Shown: piece by piece, positions 12,001 to 27,103 of the stretch
How positions within the stretch are numbered: the first letter of the stretch is position 1
How the letters are laid out: each line of letters starts with the position of its first letter
DNA from: Pterois miles
Taxonomy: Eukaryota > Chordata > Actinopteri > Perciformes > Scorpaenidae
NCBI GenBank assembly: GCA_947000775.1
Contig: CAMQGK010000637.1
Coordinates: 14,201,501 to 14,265,500, forward strand
Direction: 5' to 3'
Length of the DNA: 64,000 bases
Notes under the pieces: generated by a model
Told to the model about the DNA's origin: nothing
The model's database searches: none
Seen by the model: only the letters and a program-made list of their open reading frames with translations
Translations under genes and position numbers: made by a program

Positions 12001-13235
12001 ATTCCAAGAGGTAATATGCAAACTACTCATAGTAGTATAAGCCATAAAATCCAGGGAATGCAACTCACCAAACTCCTACGCCCAGCTGATGAGGCAAAGA
12101 ACGAATTGACCTGAAAGATAAACAATCATCACTTTAGTTTAAAAGGGTTCATTTAGTAACTCAAAACACTTTCACATTCAGACATTTGTTGCTTCAAAGA
12201 TTAACTGTGTTTTTTTTTTTCTATTTTTAGATTAATGTCCAGTGACTTACAAGGCCAGGTTACGACCTTACATTTTGAAACCACATGGCGCTAAAAGTGC
12301 TACCAGAGCAGAGAAGCTCAGTCAGTCTAAAACCTTCAGCTCAATGCTAAAAATCTGTTTTCGTGTAAACAGCATATGGATCATAACAACAAATCTCCTC
12401 CAAAGTGATCAGCTAAGACCAGTGGGGATGGGCCCACGCGTCTCTGAGAACATCCCCCGAGATACTTCTTTTATAGGATTTACCATTTCCTCCTGAGATA
12501 CTTGTAGAAATACAGTTTGTGTTTGTAAGGGTGTCTGTGTGTGACCTAGCTGCCTGCATGTGTACAGCATGTAGCTCCATCACAACAGCATCACGCCACC
12601 ACTCATTTGCTGCATTTTAAATAAAGCTTAATGTATTTCACAATTTTATTACAACATAAGATGACACGGGGTCACTTGCGCCTGAATTTACTATATTAAT
12701 CAGGCATCTGCCCCAACAGGGATTTGGCATATATAAAATGATATAGCACAAAGTATATAGTACATCACATTGTAATCACTCCACAGCTTACATGTTAAAA
12801 GAGCATGATGCTGAGACATAAAGCCACCTGGTGCCTGTTTTAATTCAGAAAGTAACCTTCGTATCATGTCAGTATTACATTAAATCACATTTTGGCTCAC
12901 TAAAAAAAAAAAAGTAGATTGAATAAGACATTTCAGCAGTGATGCAATATGAGCCTGTCAGTCATATTTTCTGTAAGTGAGTGGGGCTCTGCAGGTGAGT
13001 TGCACCTGCTCAAAGCTCCACAGGTACTATCACCTATGGAAACATATGATAACCGGCCTCTTAACTCTTATCTGACAGTATAGAGCACATAGACAAAGCT
13101 TAACAGAGTGGATTTAAAAAAAAAAAGCATCCTGAAATATTAATCTACATGAGTAAATATTTGTCCCGAGACATGAGGGCTATTTACCGTCGGTAGCAGC
13201 GGTTCTATCTGAGCACCTTGGTCCGTGGTGTCCAT
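363..13235 (-). CDS. slc4a10: Slc4a10 (NCBE/NBCn2), sodium-dependent bicarbonate transporter, N-terminal part (five exons, continues off left edge)
   Basis: Electroneutral sodium-bicarbonate transporter of neuronal plasma membranes; only the start of its cytoplasmic N-terminal domain is here. Minus-strand coding exons: 13235-13188 (MDTTDQGAQIEPLLPT, 16 codons), 3361-3280 (contains DDEAVVDRGGTRS), 1378-1226 (YIGVHVPLG, then a His/Arg-rich run, then GRESP), 1096-958 (TPSQRVQFLLGTEDDDEEH) and 523-363 (RWLKFEEDVEDGGERWSKPY). Every junction has GT/AG signals and the phases join (48, 82, 153, 139 and 161 nt), giving 194 residues. The next exon, which would continue with an Asp codon split after G at 363, lies outside the window. 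All transmembrane segments are missing here. DQGAQ-EPLLPT in exon 1 matches SLC4A10 rather than SLC4A7 or SLC4A8. Teleosts may carry a and b copies; I cannot say which this is. Intron 1 (9.8 kb) holds several transposons. Confidence 0.95.
1406..1476. repeat. (GT)n microsatellite, 71 bp, beside slc4a10 exon 3
   Basis: Uninterrupted GT dinucleotides. On the transcribed minus strand this is a CA repeat ending 27 nt before the exon 3 acceptor (exon starts at 1378). Confidence 0.98.
4800..5082. mobile_element. hAT-type MITE, 283 bp, in slc4a10 intron 1
   Basis: The ends are inverted repeats: CAGTGGTACCCAACC on the left and the complement of TGGGAACCACTG on the right. They are flanked by imperfect 8-bp duplications, gattaaag (4792-4799) and gcttagag (5083-5090), 6 of 8 identical. 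An 8-bp duplication plus CAGTGGTTCCCAA-like ends is typical of hAT elements. There is no coding capacity. The right end carries a GC-rich near-palindrome of C and G runs at 5020-5060. Confidence 0.8.
5419..6157. mobile_element. Non-autonomous DNA transposon with AGGGCTGTC-like ends (longer of two copies)
   Basis: It starts with GTGCTGTCAAAGTTAA and ends with the complement of AGGGCTGTCCAGTAAA. It includes the ATTAATCGAGATTAAAT-type tract common in teleost hAT MITEs. A segment near 5691-5770 (ctttacagacatgcccac and onwards) recurs at 51522-51792, as does the AT-rich right end. No convincing target duplication remains, so it looks old. A short (AAGAT)n repeat with a TATTAATCCC tail is nested at about 5838-5888. 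Confidence 0.65.
5838..5888 (+). repeat. (AAGAT)n-TATTAATCCC short interspersed repeat, copy 1 of 3
   Basis: Tandem AAGAT units are followed by TGTATTAATCCCCTGAGGG. Similar units occur at 11777-11830 and 52893-52945. The shared tail after the pentamer suggests a retroposon terminus rather than independent microsatellites. Confidence 0.6.
6330..6660 (+). other. CpG-rich island with an ATG-to-splice-donor reading frame, unassigned
   Basis: CpGs are denser here than in the surrounding AT-rich DNA. A plus-strand ATG at 6480-6482 opens 13 codons (MSHDVTPQRSDKK) that run directly into a consensus splice donor, AAG|GTGAGA at 6518/6519. It therefore resembles a small first coding exon, or the promoter of a transposon. 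I see no following exon and do not recognise the peptide. The region lies inside slc4a10 intron 1 on the opposite strand. Confidence 0.3.
6806..7305 (+). mobile_element. 5'-truncated LINE, C-terminal end of ORF2 (L1/Tx1-like), decayed
   Basis: Plus-strand translation gives a HLFFQC motif in one frame at about 6824-6850. After a frame change it gives SELIDIYDWL, KDII, DFLVNN, then ILGKFYIHK up to 7020. This order (His-Leu-Phe plus Cys knuckle, Trp-rich stretch, LxGKFYIHK) is that of the C-terminus of fish L1-type reverse transcriptase ORFs. An untranslated tail follows, ending in AAAAAAAGGGGGGG near 7305. The reverse-transcriptase and endonuclease domains are absent, as expected of a 5'-truncated insertion. 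Confidence 0.65.
8645..9175 (+). mobile_element. Fold-back transposon family, copy 1 (truncated right end)
   Basis: It begins TTAAAGCAGCAGTAGGTAGAA and runs to TTTTTGCTCAATGATGCCAA. It shares blocks in the same order with the copies at 10821-11529 (reversed) and 41925-42629, including GCAGCCATGTTGAGA, AGCTGTAAAATG and GCCAATAGGAACAC. This copy is shorter and contains a 60-bp CT expansion. Confidence 0.75.
9013..9072. repeat. (CT)n microsatellite, 60 bp, inside fold-back element
   Basis: Pure CT dinucleotides begin right after GCCAATAGGAACACG. The sister copies have only a short GCTCTCTGAAATG there, so the repeat grew from a motif inside the transposon. Confidence 0.97.
10379..10632. repeat. 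Interspersed repeat, about 250 bp (teleost-type)
   Basis: It runs from TCGCATTTATATCGCACTT through CAGCATTCACCCATTCACAC to CTCTGAGCCACAGCCGCC. I recognise this layout as a high-copy teleost repeat, but cannot name the family with certainty. Only one copy is seen in the window. Confidence 0.5.
10821..11529 (-). mobile_element. Fold-back transposon family, copy 2 (full length, about 709 bp)
   Basis: Terminal inverted repeats are TTTAAACCTGCAGTAGGCAG on the left and the complement of TTGAAGCAGCAGTGGGTAG on the right. Internally, long arms complement each other. One arm carries GCGCTGATCAAATAT, CAGAAACATCTTGTAG and AGCTGTAAAATGAGAAAG. The other carries TTTCTCATTTTACAG, CAAGATGTTTCTGAAAAC and ATATTTGATCAGCGC. 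The loop lies near 11185-11215. There are no open reading frames of note. Confidence 0.8.
11777..11830 (+). repeat. (AAGAT)n-TTATTAATCCC short interspersed repeat, copy 2 of 3
   Basis: Four AAGAT-like units precede GGACCTTTATTAATCCCAGG. It has the same layout as the copies at 5838 and 52893. Confidence 0.6.
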
Positions 13236-13470
13236 CTTCCTCCCTGTCTGTCTCAGCAGTATCGTCGCTCAGTATCAGAGACCTTCGCTATGTGTAATCC
13301 GGGCAGGTGTATCTGGAGCTGAGCGACCACTCAGCGGTCACATGTTTATATCGTCGTCGGTCAGCAGCTCGCTGGTGATTTGCGCCTCTCTCTCATGCTG
13401 CCCTCCTCGTTACCAGAAACATGCGCATCTCCGCCAGCTGACGCGGACGCGTCGCTCTTAAATGTTTAGC
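13236..13470 (-). promoter_or_regulatory. slc4a10: slc4a10 promoter and 5' untranslated region (inferred)
   Basis: This CpG-richer stretch lies immediately upstream of the slc4a10 start codon. On the minus strand a perfect TATAAA sits at 13350-13345, about 110 bp before the ATG, which would place transcription start near 13320 and give a leader of about 80 nt. The transcription start is inferred from motif position only. Confidence 0.5.
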
Positions 13471-14496
13471 CTTTGTTTCAGACGCAGAAGTGAGGACAGA
13501 CCTAAAAGTAAAATGCTCTGAGGTGTGCAAGTTATATAACGATGTCTTTATAGTTTATATTACTCGTGAGGACTCTTGCAGAAAATGCTGCGCTCAAACT
13601 CCCCGCTCTGCAATCTGTTTAGCGTTTCTCCCACATTCTCCATACAGTATTCTCACTCCAGACCAAATGAAAATAGTGACATGAAGTAATCTTGTCAGAC
13701 ACTCAGAAAGTTGCATATATTTTTAGTGCTATTTACAAAAACTCTGGAGATAATGTGTTTGTGTTAAAAGATGTCTGTCCCATGAAATGTTGACCTGTTT
13801 GACTCAGACAGCTGCTTTTCTGAGACTTCTGAGGCATCCTGTAACCTTTAAATGAAATGAAAACAGCAGATTATACTGCTTCAACACATGTAAGTCAAAG
13901 CGCAGGCAGAAACTAATCAAATTGTCAGTGAAGAAATGATTCAATAATAATTGTTATTAAGTCTTTTGGGATGTTATGTGAGAACATGCTTATGATTTAC
14001 AATAAGTGGAGTATAGAGGCATGCTCATATTTGTGATGTGGGTCCCCTTCAACGTTAGCACCCAGAAATCATCACCTTTAACCCATTGCGAAGACAAAGC
14101 CGATGTGTTGTTGGCCCCCTTCAGAAATACCCATAAGCAAGACAACAAACCCACACAGCGGCCTCAACCTGGTGCTGCCCTGCATCTTGAGAATCAAAAT
14201 CTATCAAATTATCGCTAAAGACTCTGTGATGTGACTTTTACAGTGTTAAAGTAGCTGAACTTGAGGATCCAACCTGGTCCATTTGGCCCATGCAAATGCA
14301 TAAAGTTTGAATAGGTGGCATTTGTATGCTCACGTGTGAATTGTGACTTTGAGTCTCTTATAGTTTGGGGGCTTTCTTTCTTCCCTGTTTGATGTGTTCA
14401 TCAGAGCTTGTGGGTTGTAGCTGCACCATTGTTGGCTCTGCAGTTGTGAGTCTTTTTAACAGCAGGGATTCCTCCAGCTGATACAACAATAGTAGC

Positions 14497-14511
14497 ATCG
14501 CCATCTGCTGT
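14497..14511 (-). promoter_or_regulatory. CTCF-like motif, slc4a10-tbr1 gap (1)
   Basis: The minus strand reads ACAGCAGATGGCGAT, close to the CTCF core CCASYAGRKGGCRS. It was matched by eye, with no score computed. Confidence 0.35.
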
Positions 14512-14698
14512 CACAGTGTAGTTGAATCCAGAGGCAAACTGCAGTATAGCCTTTAACTGAGTCATAAATGCCAGTGTGTTTACTTAAAAAATATCTAATA
14601 TATTTTTAATGTCTCGTAGCTGCCCCTGGACTGGACTAGATGGACTCCTGAGATGACCACATAATAAGAAGCGGTTTTATCGGGACCTGTATTCAGTT

Positions 14699-14713
14699 GT
14701 CGCCATCTACTGT
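14699..14713 (-). promoter_or_regulatory. CTCF-like motif, slc4a10-tbr1 gap (2)
   Basis: The minus strand reads ACAGTAGATGGCGAC, in the same orientation as the motif 200 bp to the left. Confidence 0.35.
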
Positions 14714-15149
14714 TTATCCCTGGGATCAGCGTGAGTGAGCATTTCTACACAATTACAGACAAGCTGAATGCCACACGTCTTATTGGCAGCTGTGAGCATC
14801 TCCTTCATCTCCTTCATCTCCTTCACACCTAAATTCCAATTAAGTGCACATTGGGTTTATTATTTATTAGTTTTAATTAATATTAATATTAATATATGTC
14901 TTAACTTCATTAGTTTGATATTAGTATTTATTTTTTTTTAGCTTTTTTAAAGGCAGAGAATAAATAAGGGGTGAATGATCCAATCAGTAATTAAGAGCCA
15001 ACCAATCTGCAGTCAGTTATAGTAAAAAAGAAACATAATTTATAAAATCATGTGTTTTCATGTGAGGTGTATGCTTACCCTGTCTTGTCTTGTTCTGGTC
15101 CTTTTAATGTGTCATTTCCTTTGGCTGTCTGACAGAAAACTGTAATTAA

Positions 15150-15264
<115 letters not shown>

Positions 15265-16298
15265 CACCCTCTTAGATTGACAAACAAAGTAATTCCAACA
15301 AAATGTTATTAACAATCCATATTGTTAAATCAGAATATGATCAGGTTCGTTAATAAACACTTGGATCACCTCGAATTATGGCGGATATAAGAATTACGCA
15401 TTGAGGTATAACAGTCGCTCCTTTTACATTATTCGTGTCTCCCATTATTTTTGTGCTCCCTTTAACTGAAGCTTTTCTTGGCCGCGCAGGGTTTTTTGCC
15501 ACCTGGAAGTCTCATTAAATCCGCGATTTTTCTCTCCTGGACCAATCAGTAGCCACACAAGAGGGCAGGGTCTCCAGTGTAAAAGAAAATCAAACATATG
15601 ATGAGAGACAACCTAAGCATCACAATTTGGATTATTTATACTTGATCAGCCCTCCACTACTAGCCAAAAAAGCTTTGTCTGTTTAAATGCAAATAATTTT
15701 ACTATTGCTATAATAATGTTTTTTTTTTTTAATAACATGATTTACTTTTCCTGATGATAACATCATTTATTATATTTCAATCACATTACAGCAGATACAG
15801 AGATTTTCACAACAGCATAGCGTACAGGCTATGAAAAATAACTAGCTGAAAGAAAAGAAAAAAAGACTCTAAGTCTACATTACCAACATTTAACCACAGA
15901 TATCATGAATGTAGCAGTGATCCTCATAAAGTTTTGGTAGCCTATAGCTTTGATAAAGTACAAAATACATTTTTTTTTCACTGACAGGGATTAATATGCC
16001 AGCATATGCTACACAAGAACATTTCATGTACAAGATATCTTTCTTTACTAACAGTTCAGGCTACTCAACAGAAGAGAGTTTTAAAACACTACTTATGGTT
16101 TAATCTATTCTGTGTACATTCAATCACTATCACCAGATGTTCAGTATTATGTACATTATTTTCACAATTACAGTGTTTTCTGGAAACAAGGCGCCCAACC
16201 CGTGGAAGAATTTACACTTTGGCCATTAACTTTGGAGGTGACAGTCCTCTTCATCTTTTTTATTCGTATCGATTAACGAAGAAGATAGAAGAAGAAGA

Positions 16299-16300
<2 letters not shown>

Positions 16301-16338
<38 letters not shown>
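16301..16338. repeat. (GATA)n microsatellite, 38 bp
   Basis: AGAT tetranucleotides lie just downstream of the tbr1 stop codon, probably inside its 3' untranslated region. Confidence 0.95.
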
Positions 16339-16351
16339 GTTTTTTGTTGTT

Positions 16352-20080
<3,729 letters not shown>

Positions 20081-20340
20081 AGCTCAATAGGAAGCCACTA
20101 TTAAGCTCAACCTATATCACAAGCCTTTGCACGCGCTTTTCCTAATCTAACACTATGAAAACGCCTTGCTATGACTTGTGGCGAAGGCAGCAAATTAGCC
20201 AATTGACACCATCCTGCAATCAGGAAGGATTTTCTTTCCATCACTCTGCCCGCTTCGCTAATGAAACAAGTATTGCCATTGGTTAACTCAAGGCTGTAAT
20301 TTAATTAGACAGCTCTTAATTAGAACAATCTGAGGAACGC
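20081..20340 (-). promoter_or_regulatory. tbr1: tbr1 proximal promoter and 5' leader (inferred)
   Basis: Directly upstream of the tbr1 start codon. On the plus strand CCAAT occurs at 20199-20203. On the minus strand CCAAT occurs at 20282-20278, about 200 bp upstream of the ATG. Two identical octamers, TTAATTAG, lie at 20301-20308 and 20316-20323; these are homeodomain-type sites. No TATA box was recognised. The start site is not determined. Confidence 0.4.
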
Positions 20341-21489
20341 TGTGAGCACAGTGATTTGTTTGTAGTGTGACATGGACCTATATTTGATTAAAATATACGG
20401 ACTCCTACTATTTTTGTTAATGTATATGAACAAGAAAAAACAAAAAAAAATAAAATATAACGCTTATAAAGATTGTTTCCTATTGTCAGTCAGCTGCGTT
20501 ATTTACCTATTTATCCGCGTTATTTACCTATTTATGCGCCATGAGTGCTAAAGTATGTCTGCCGAAGAAACCAAGATATATTATTAACACACCAAAAATG
20601 ACAGTCCATGACAGACAGTGCATCTGATGCCTTAAGATGTTTGTGGTATAGCGTGAAATCATGGCGTCCCACTGAAGATGTGTTTATGAGTCCCAGTGCT
20701 GATAAATATTTGATGCCCTAAAGTTATGAACCAGTGGACTGATAACAGGGCGGCTGTGGCAAATACTTCTCACAGAAAGCAAAGGCACATCTTAAATATG
20801 TTAGCATTATTTTGATAGCATTTAATCATTTTTTAAGAGGATATTAGATGCTCATTAACTCATATTAAGTCTGATTGGTTATTCATAATGGGATCTGCCT
20901 TTCCCACAAAATGATATTCAAATAAAGATCCTATTTCACCAGGATCCAGCAGGTCTTTTAGGTTAGATAAATGTCTTTTTGAAATTAAAGTTTTAAGTAC
21001 ATAAAATTAAATTAGAGAAGTGCATGTAAACCACAAAAAAATCATTTGTCCCATCAGAAGTGTCCAGAAGTACCTGAAGTCCTCGCTGCATTGAAAATGA
21101 AACTTTGTCAGGATGAGGTTGATGATGTGAGATGATGAAACGAAATAGTATGGCTACAGGTTAAAGTCCAACAGCTTCTGTCAGTATAAACACCTTCCTG
21201 CTTAACTTACTAGCAAGGTTATTAAACCATGTTAAGACAAACAGCTTATTCTATTTGACAGTAAGGCCTTTTTAATATGCACCTGATTTATACATTTCTG
21301 GTTCAGTGAGTACATCTGAACAATGACTCAACACAACCTTTATGAACTGTGTCAGGGACGTGTTGATTCAACACTATGGTAATTTTTTAATGTATTCAGT
21401 GTTGTATATTGTGTATGTATTCAACAGTACTTATGTATTCAATTGCATTATATTAAAAGGTGCATATGTATCCACCTCCTTTGTGTGAA

Positions 21490-21550
21490 TGGGGTAGACA
21501 GAATATTAGAAACACCTTTCAATATAAAGAAGTGCAGTAAACATCATTGA
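21490..21550. repeat. Short interspersed repeat fragment
   Basis: The string GGGGTAGACAGAATATTAGAAACACC and the following ATATAAAGAAGTGCAGTAAAC resemble a fragment of a common fish repeat. The call rests on recollection; no second copy was found in the window. Confidence 0.35.
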
Positions 21551-22399
21551 CTACGGCATCAGAAACGATCATCTCCATTTCCCTGGCTAACTTTTGGTTT
21601 AGTTCTGCTGCAGTGTCATTAACCTGCGAGTTTGCATAGTACAATCTGAACCAGACAAGGTTGAGAGAAGACCAATCGAGGCCTATTTCACTGGCACATC
21701 CACGAGTTTGTATCTCTAAGGAACTGCCACGAATCTCTGAAGCTAACAAGAGGGGTCATTACAGTATAGGGCTATAGGGTCCAGCAATCTATTCCTGTGA
21801 AACATGCAAGCACAGGCTTGTCTGTGCCCACGCAAAAGAGGCCACTCTCTGCTCTCCTCATTACAGGATTATGGTTCACTTCCATCACTGATCTTTAATA
21901 AGCAAAATGGGCTTGCCCCCCCCCCAACTAACCAATTGTTGAATCACCCATGCAGCAACTCAGCTTGTCTCCCCAGGTGCTCCGGTGCCTATTTATCAGA
22001 CTAAGTCCTTTATTTCTATTGGCTCAGCCAGCAAGTGGACATAACCAAGGAGGAAGGGGGGCTGATTTGTTGTGCCCGTGGCCAGCCTTGTCCCTAAGGG
22101 AGATGGCACAGTGCAGATTAGGATCCCATACTCTTGCTTGTACAAACCCTCCAGCTAAGCTTAATGCACAGGTCCCTATGAGTAGTATTTGTGCTATTTC
22201 TACTCCAAAATCATCATACTTTTTAACTTTAATTATGATACATGCATACATTTAAAATTTGTCAATGCAGGCATTGTATAAAAATAGATCCCAAACCTAT
22301 TTAAAAGATCTCCATTAGAAATATCCCTCGGTAAGCTGTGAAAATATCAAAAATATACCTTTATTAAAAAAAAACTGTTTGTTTTTTTTCATAAAAAAA

Positions 22400-23330
22400 A
22401 TGTTCAGTTGAGCATGAAACCATGTGCTTTTTTTTTCCAAGCTGCTGTATCACCATTTTTTATTGTTGTGCCAAAGGAATCTGCTTGCCACCTGGGTCTA
22501 ATCTAATCAATGTGAATGACAAGGAGAGAAAAAGCCTGAAAGTGAGCACCGGCTTAGGGACTTTACCTAATGCCCAGCACTGTCACTTCAATGATATGAT
22601 CACAGCACACAAAATGACAACAAAATTATAGCCAGCAAGGATATGGGGACATAGTGTGCTACTCCAGTCAGGTGAAATTGCTTTTTCCGACTATGAAATG
22701 GCTTGTCTCTTGTCGGATGGGTAAACATTTCCTTGTCAGGCCAGTAATAAGGAATGAGGCACACTGGGCTGAACTAAGAGGATAGAGCCAAGGTTATTTG
22801 GGATTCATGACAGGTAGTGGCTTATATTACAGCGGCACTAAAAATTTCATGGGAACGCATTTAAGATGGCCTTTAAGTTATTTATATGTTGTTTGCCAGA
22901 TGTCACATTGCAATTTCCATCAATAAATCAAATTGAAGGCTTCCTTTTTTTCAAGGCACTTTGATTTAAAAAAAAAAAAAAAAGACAAAACCTGTATTTA
23001 CCTTAAGTCTTTAATTAACCAGCATGACTAATCTGACCAAGTGTGGCGGTGCTTTGTGCTTTGTTAACATAACTATTCCCCCCTGTGGTTTCTTGCCATC
23101 AGTGATCTGCTCTGTCAGAGGGAATCAAGGTGCTCTCTGACAGAAAAGACAGCTGGAGGCCTGTTAAGGGGCGGAGTGGACAGTTGTGGCTTTTAAACCC
23201 TTATTAGCCGTCCTCCCTGGACACACCGAGACACGCGTCTACGCAGAAGTGCACTCCTACACCTGCTCATTATTGATGTCCAGACCCAACCGAGATTCTT
23301 TACCGCAAACCTCACAGCAAATTAACCTCA
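22400..23330. promoter_or_regulatory. Candidate conserved non-coding region upstream of tbr1
   Basis: About 900 bp with balanced composition, few simple repeats apart from short A and T tracts, and no resemblance to the transposon families around it. It lies about 2.3-3.2 kb upstream of the tbr1 start. It is proposed as an enhancer candidate only because of position and composition. Confidence 0.2.
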
Positions 23331-23783
23331 GGACAGGTGATCGTGATGTTCAGTGAAAATGCAAGTGACATGGCTCCTGTGCTGATACCATACCTGCCGC
23401 ACTCTAGAGATTATTCACCCCCAAAAACAAATATTTTTACATGTGCATATTTATTTGGAGCAGAGAACAATAAAATAAAACTATCTTAGTAAAAAGCCAA
23501 CAATTTACATCTTACATCTTACATCTTTACATCACTTTCTTATTAAAGTCACACTGATTTATTACCGTTTACAGAAATAGAATAAACCTTATTATTTGAA
23601 TTAATTTAAATTTTCTCAGTTTATTCACAGTTATTGTTTTATGATCTCACCACATACCACACAAATCAATTCATTACATTGTTTTGTGTTATTATTAAAT
23701 GTGCAATTTGTTGCAAGGTCATTAGTGACAGTGTGGTAATTAACACACTCTTATATGGAGCATATATATGTGTAATACACAGT

Positions 23784-23884
<101 letters not shown>

Positions 23885-25563
23885 TCTGATTCTATGGGAT
23901 AAGACACCATGAGTTATCCACACTGCTCCCCTTTTTAAAAAAAGAGAATAACATTAATTCAGATGACAGCATGTAAAAATTAAAGCGCAATTATAAATGT
24001 GTGAATTTTGTCTAATACCAAATCTGTAGCAAAGTAAGACTTGTGAAATACTGTAATCCTCTGGGTGCTACACACCCTTGGAGAGTAATACTCTCTGATG
24101 TGTATTATTTTGGCTCAACAAATGGTGAGGATATAATGTCAGGAATCACAAAGTTAGTGGAAGGGCTAATACCCCTACGAAAACTTCTTTTATCACCTGC
24201 TTCTGACCCGTTATCAACTGTTTGGTTTGTTGCTAGTCTCTTTAAATTTTAAAGAGCCTGTGTGACCCGGGGAGTGCAGTTGGGGTTTGTGACCATTTTG
24301 TTATTTCTGCTGCCATGCACTGTCAGACGTCTGCAAGTGAAGAACATGGCCACTGTCCCCAGTAAGCCCACGGCATGAAAAATTCAGACTAACTCCACTT
24401 TTTAAGCCATTTCTGATGAAAAGCACACAGAAATGAAACTGACTTATGCCAAATGAATATCATTGAATTGCTGTGATTGTGAGGCTGATGTTTGTAACTT
24501 TGAAATTATTTATAAAACATCAGTTCCATTTTAAGAGTAGCCATGCCATGAAGTGTGCACTCACTCCTTTGAGGATCCTCTGAGGTTTTCGCAGAGCACT
24601 ATCAGCCTAAAGCTGAACAATAGAAAACAGAAGGCAGCACCAGTCCAGTAACTGAAGCTTTGCCTTCATTGCTTAGACAGGATGAAAATAAGTACTAATT
24701 ACCCAGTCAAAGCTGTGTCTGCCTGCGTATTGTTTAATCGATAACTAGGCTGATATGATGACGAACATGGAATCTACACACAACAACTCAAAAACCTGTT
24801 ATCTGATTAATCAACATCCAAAATGTGGCACCTAAATACCTTTAATTATATCTTAACTGGTGATTAACTTGCAACAGAAATACCTATCAAATACAACACA
24901 AATGCTGCGCATATCCCTCAAAAGAACACAAAAATGCTCTGCTTGAAGAGAAATATTTTGGGGGAGAATAGGAGCAAACAGGCGACTGTCGTGTTACAAG
25001 AATAATCTTCATTAAAATCACAGGCAACAACACCAGGCCAACACACAGCTCATTGGGAATGCAGTGTGAAAAAGAGAGGCCCACAGATTATCACTCTACG
25101 TAACTCATGTTTAATTTATCCAGGAGCAATATTGTCAAGAGCCCTACCATTCCAAAGAACTAGAGGCTGGTAAAAGGCGGCATAAGACTTAGGGAAGCCC
25201 AAAAATAACACAGGCTTCGAGTAAAATGTCGCAAAATGGAGAGAGCACGCTTGAGAGTGGAGGCATTAGAGACATCTTTGATATGTTTAGCACAGCTTCA
25301 CAGCAGTGTAATATAGCTGCTTTTGGATTGTTAATATTTCAAAAGATGACTTCTAAATGGGCATCGCGATAAAGTGTGCACACAACAACCAGACATGATA
25401 TGCTTTAGGCACTTAACCTTTGCTAAGATTTATTCTACAAAAACCTGCACCTTCGCAACAGACGATGCATCGTATAATCCTTAAATCTAAGCAATACAAC
25501 ATTCAACTATAAGAGTTTAACCTTAAACCAATTTCTGTATGCTCTATGATGGTGTGTTTTTTT

Positions 25564-25605
25564 CTCCTCCTCCTCCTCCTCCTCCTCCTCCTCCTCCTCC
25601 TCCTC
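25564..25605. repeat. (TCC)n microsatellite, about 42 bp
   Basis: Tandem TCC trinucleotides. The minus-strand translation is a poly-Glu run with no coding meaning. Confidence 0.97.
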
Positions 25606-27084
25606 CCCCTCCCCATGGCTGAGTGAAATGGAATTGCCTCTCACATTCAAAGACAGCTCTAGGAAGGTGATAATAGAGCTACTCCCTGCTGTCTGCAGGC
25701 AGGAAATAGGAAAGTGGCATATGGGGCCAGGAACCAAATAGAGAGGAAATGTGACCAGGCAAGGGAAGGAACTAAAGGAAAGGTTAATGATCAGCTCTGA
25801 AGTCTACAGGGAAGAGAACCATGTTCCAAGTTGAGAGGAAAAATAAATGTGACATGATTTATATCTGCACCGCTCACATCCAGGCTGTCACAAACAAACA
25901 TGTGGAAACCAGTTTTATTTTTCTTGACAAACTTCACCAACGGCAATAAATGTAATCATCCTTTTGCTTTATTTGCACTATGAATGTTCAATCCATACAG
26001 CTGCACGAGCGCTGCGCGACACCTCATGTTTCAGAAATGGCAGATATAGAGAGGAGAATACTGTATATCACATAGTTTCACCATTTCACACTGATTAAAA
26101 AGATGAGAAATACAGACAGTACCGTAAAAATCAAGACAGAATCCATCTCCACAGCCTCTCCAATATGCTCCAGCAAGTGTGAACTACTGGCTGGTATCCT
26201 GCTGTTGCCCTTATAGCAGCCCGACGCCCTCTCCGGCCTGCAGCATCTCCAAGTGATCCACTCTTTAAATGACCAGGAAATGAAGCCGCTACACTGGGAC
26301 TAAATTAGACATTGAACACTGATTCGTGTATGAGAAAAGAAGGAAAAAAAGGAGAAGATAAATCATAGAGTGACTAAAAAACGTTGCGGGGAATGTGAGT
26401 GAAAACATGAAAATTAGTGGTGCGAGTGCAATGCAGTGGGTGTGTTATCATTAGAGCTGATGTGGGCTATGTTAGCGGGGAGTGAATTTGCTTTCAAATT
26501 TTCACCCTGTTACCACACCTTGGTTGAAAGACTTTGTGCCCTTTCACCACAAAGCTGGATTCCCAACCTTTAACTATCAGTTACATCGGTAGTAGGGGAA
26601 GAATCAATTTTGAAGCAATTTGCACTCAGTTTGAGCTTCTTCTGAGCTTCTGATAACATTTATTTTAAGTTGTCTTTTTTAATTATCGGAGGGAGTCGGT
26701 GACACCAAGGAAAGATGAAAACTGACTGAAGCTGTGGACTGAAATCAACTGTCGTACATAATTTGGAATATAGCATTCTAAAAGTAATCACCTGAAAATT
26801 CTAAATAGATATACATCAGATCATCAGGTACAAAGATATTAATCTCTAACAGTCTAAACACTGGATTCAGATATCTTGCTGGTGCAGACTGTTGTAGCAA
26901 CAGCTGGACATTAGAGACAAAGCAACATCACACAGGCCGGCATTTTCCAGATCTGACAGCTAGATCATTTGAAGCTGACAAGATAACACTTAAATGCAAA
27001 GGTGACATGACAGTGTCTTCGGAGCCAGATGGATCAATACACAGCTTGGCTCATCAGGATCTGAGCAGTGGTTCTGCAGCCATG

Positions 27085-27103
27085 TTTTTTTTTTTTTTTT
27101 TTT
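27085..27103. repeat. Poly-T tract, 19 bp
   Basis: Homopolymer of 19 T, possibly the poly-A of a minus-strand retroposon, though no body is recognised. Confidence 0.9.
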
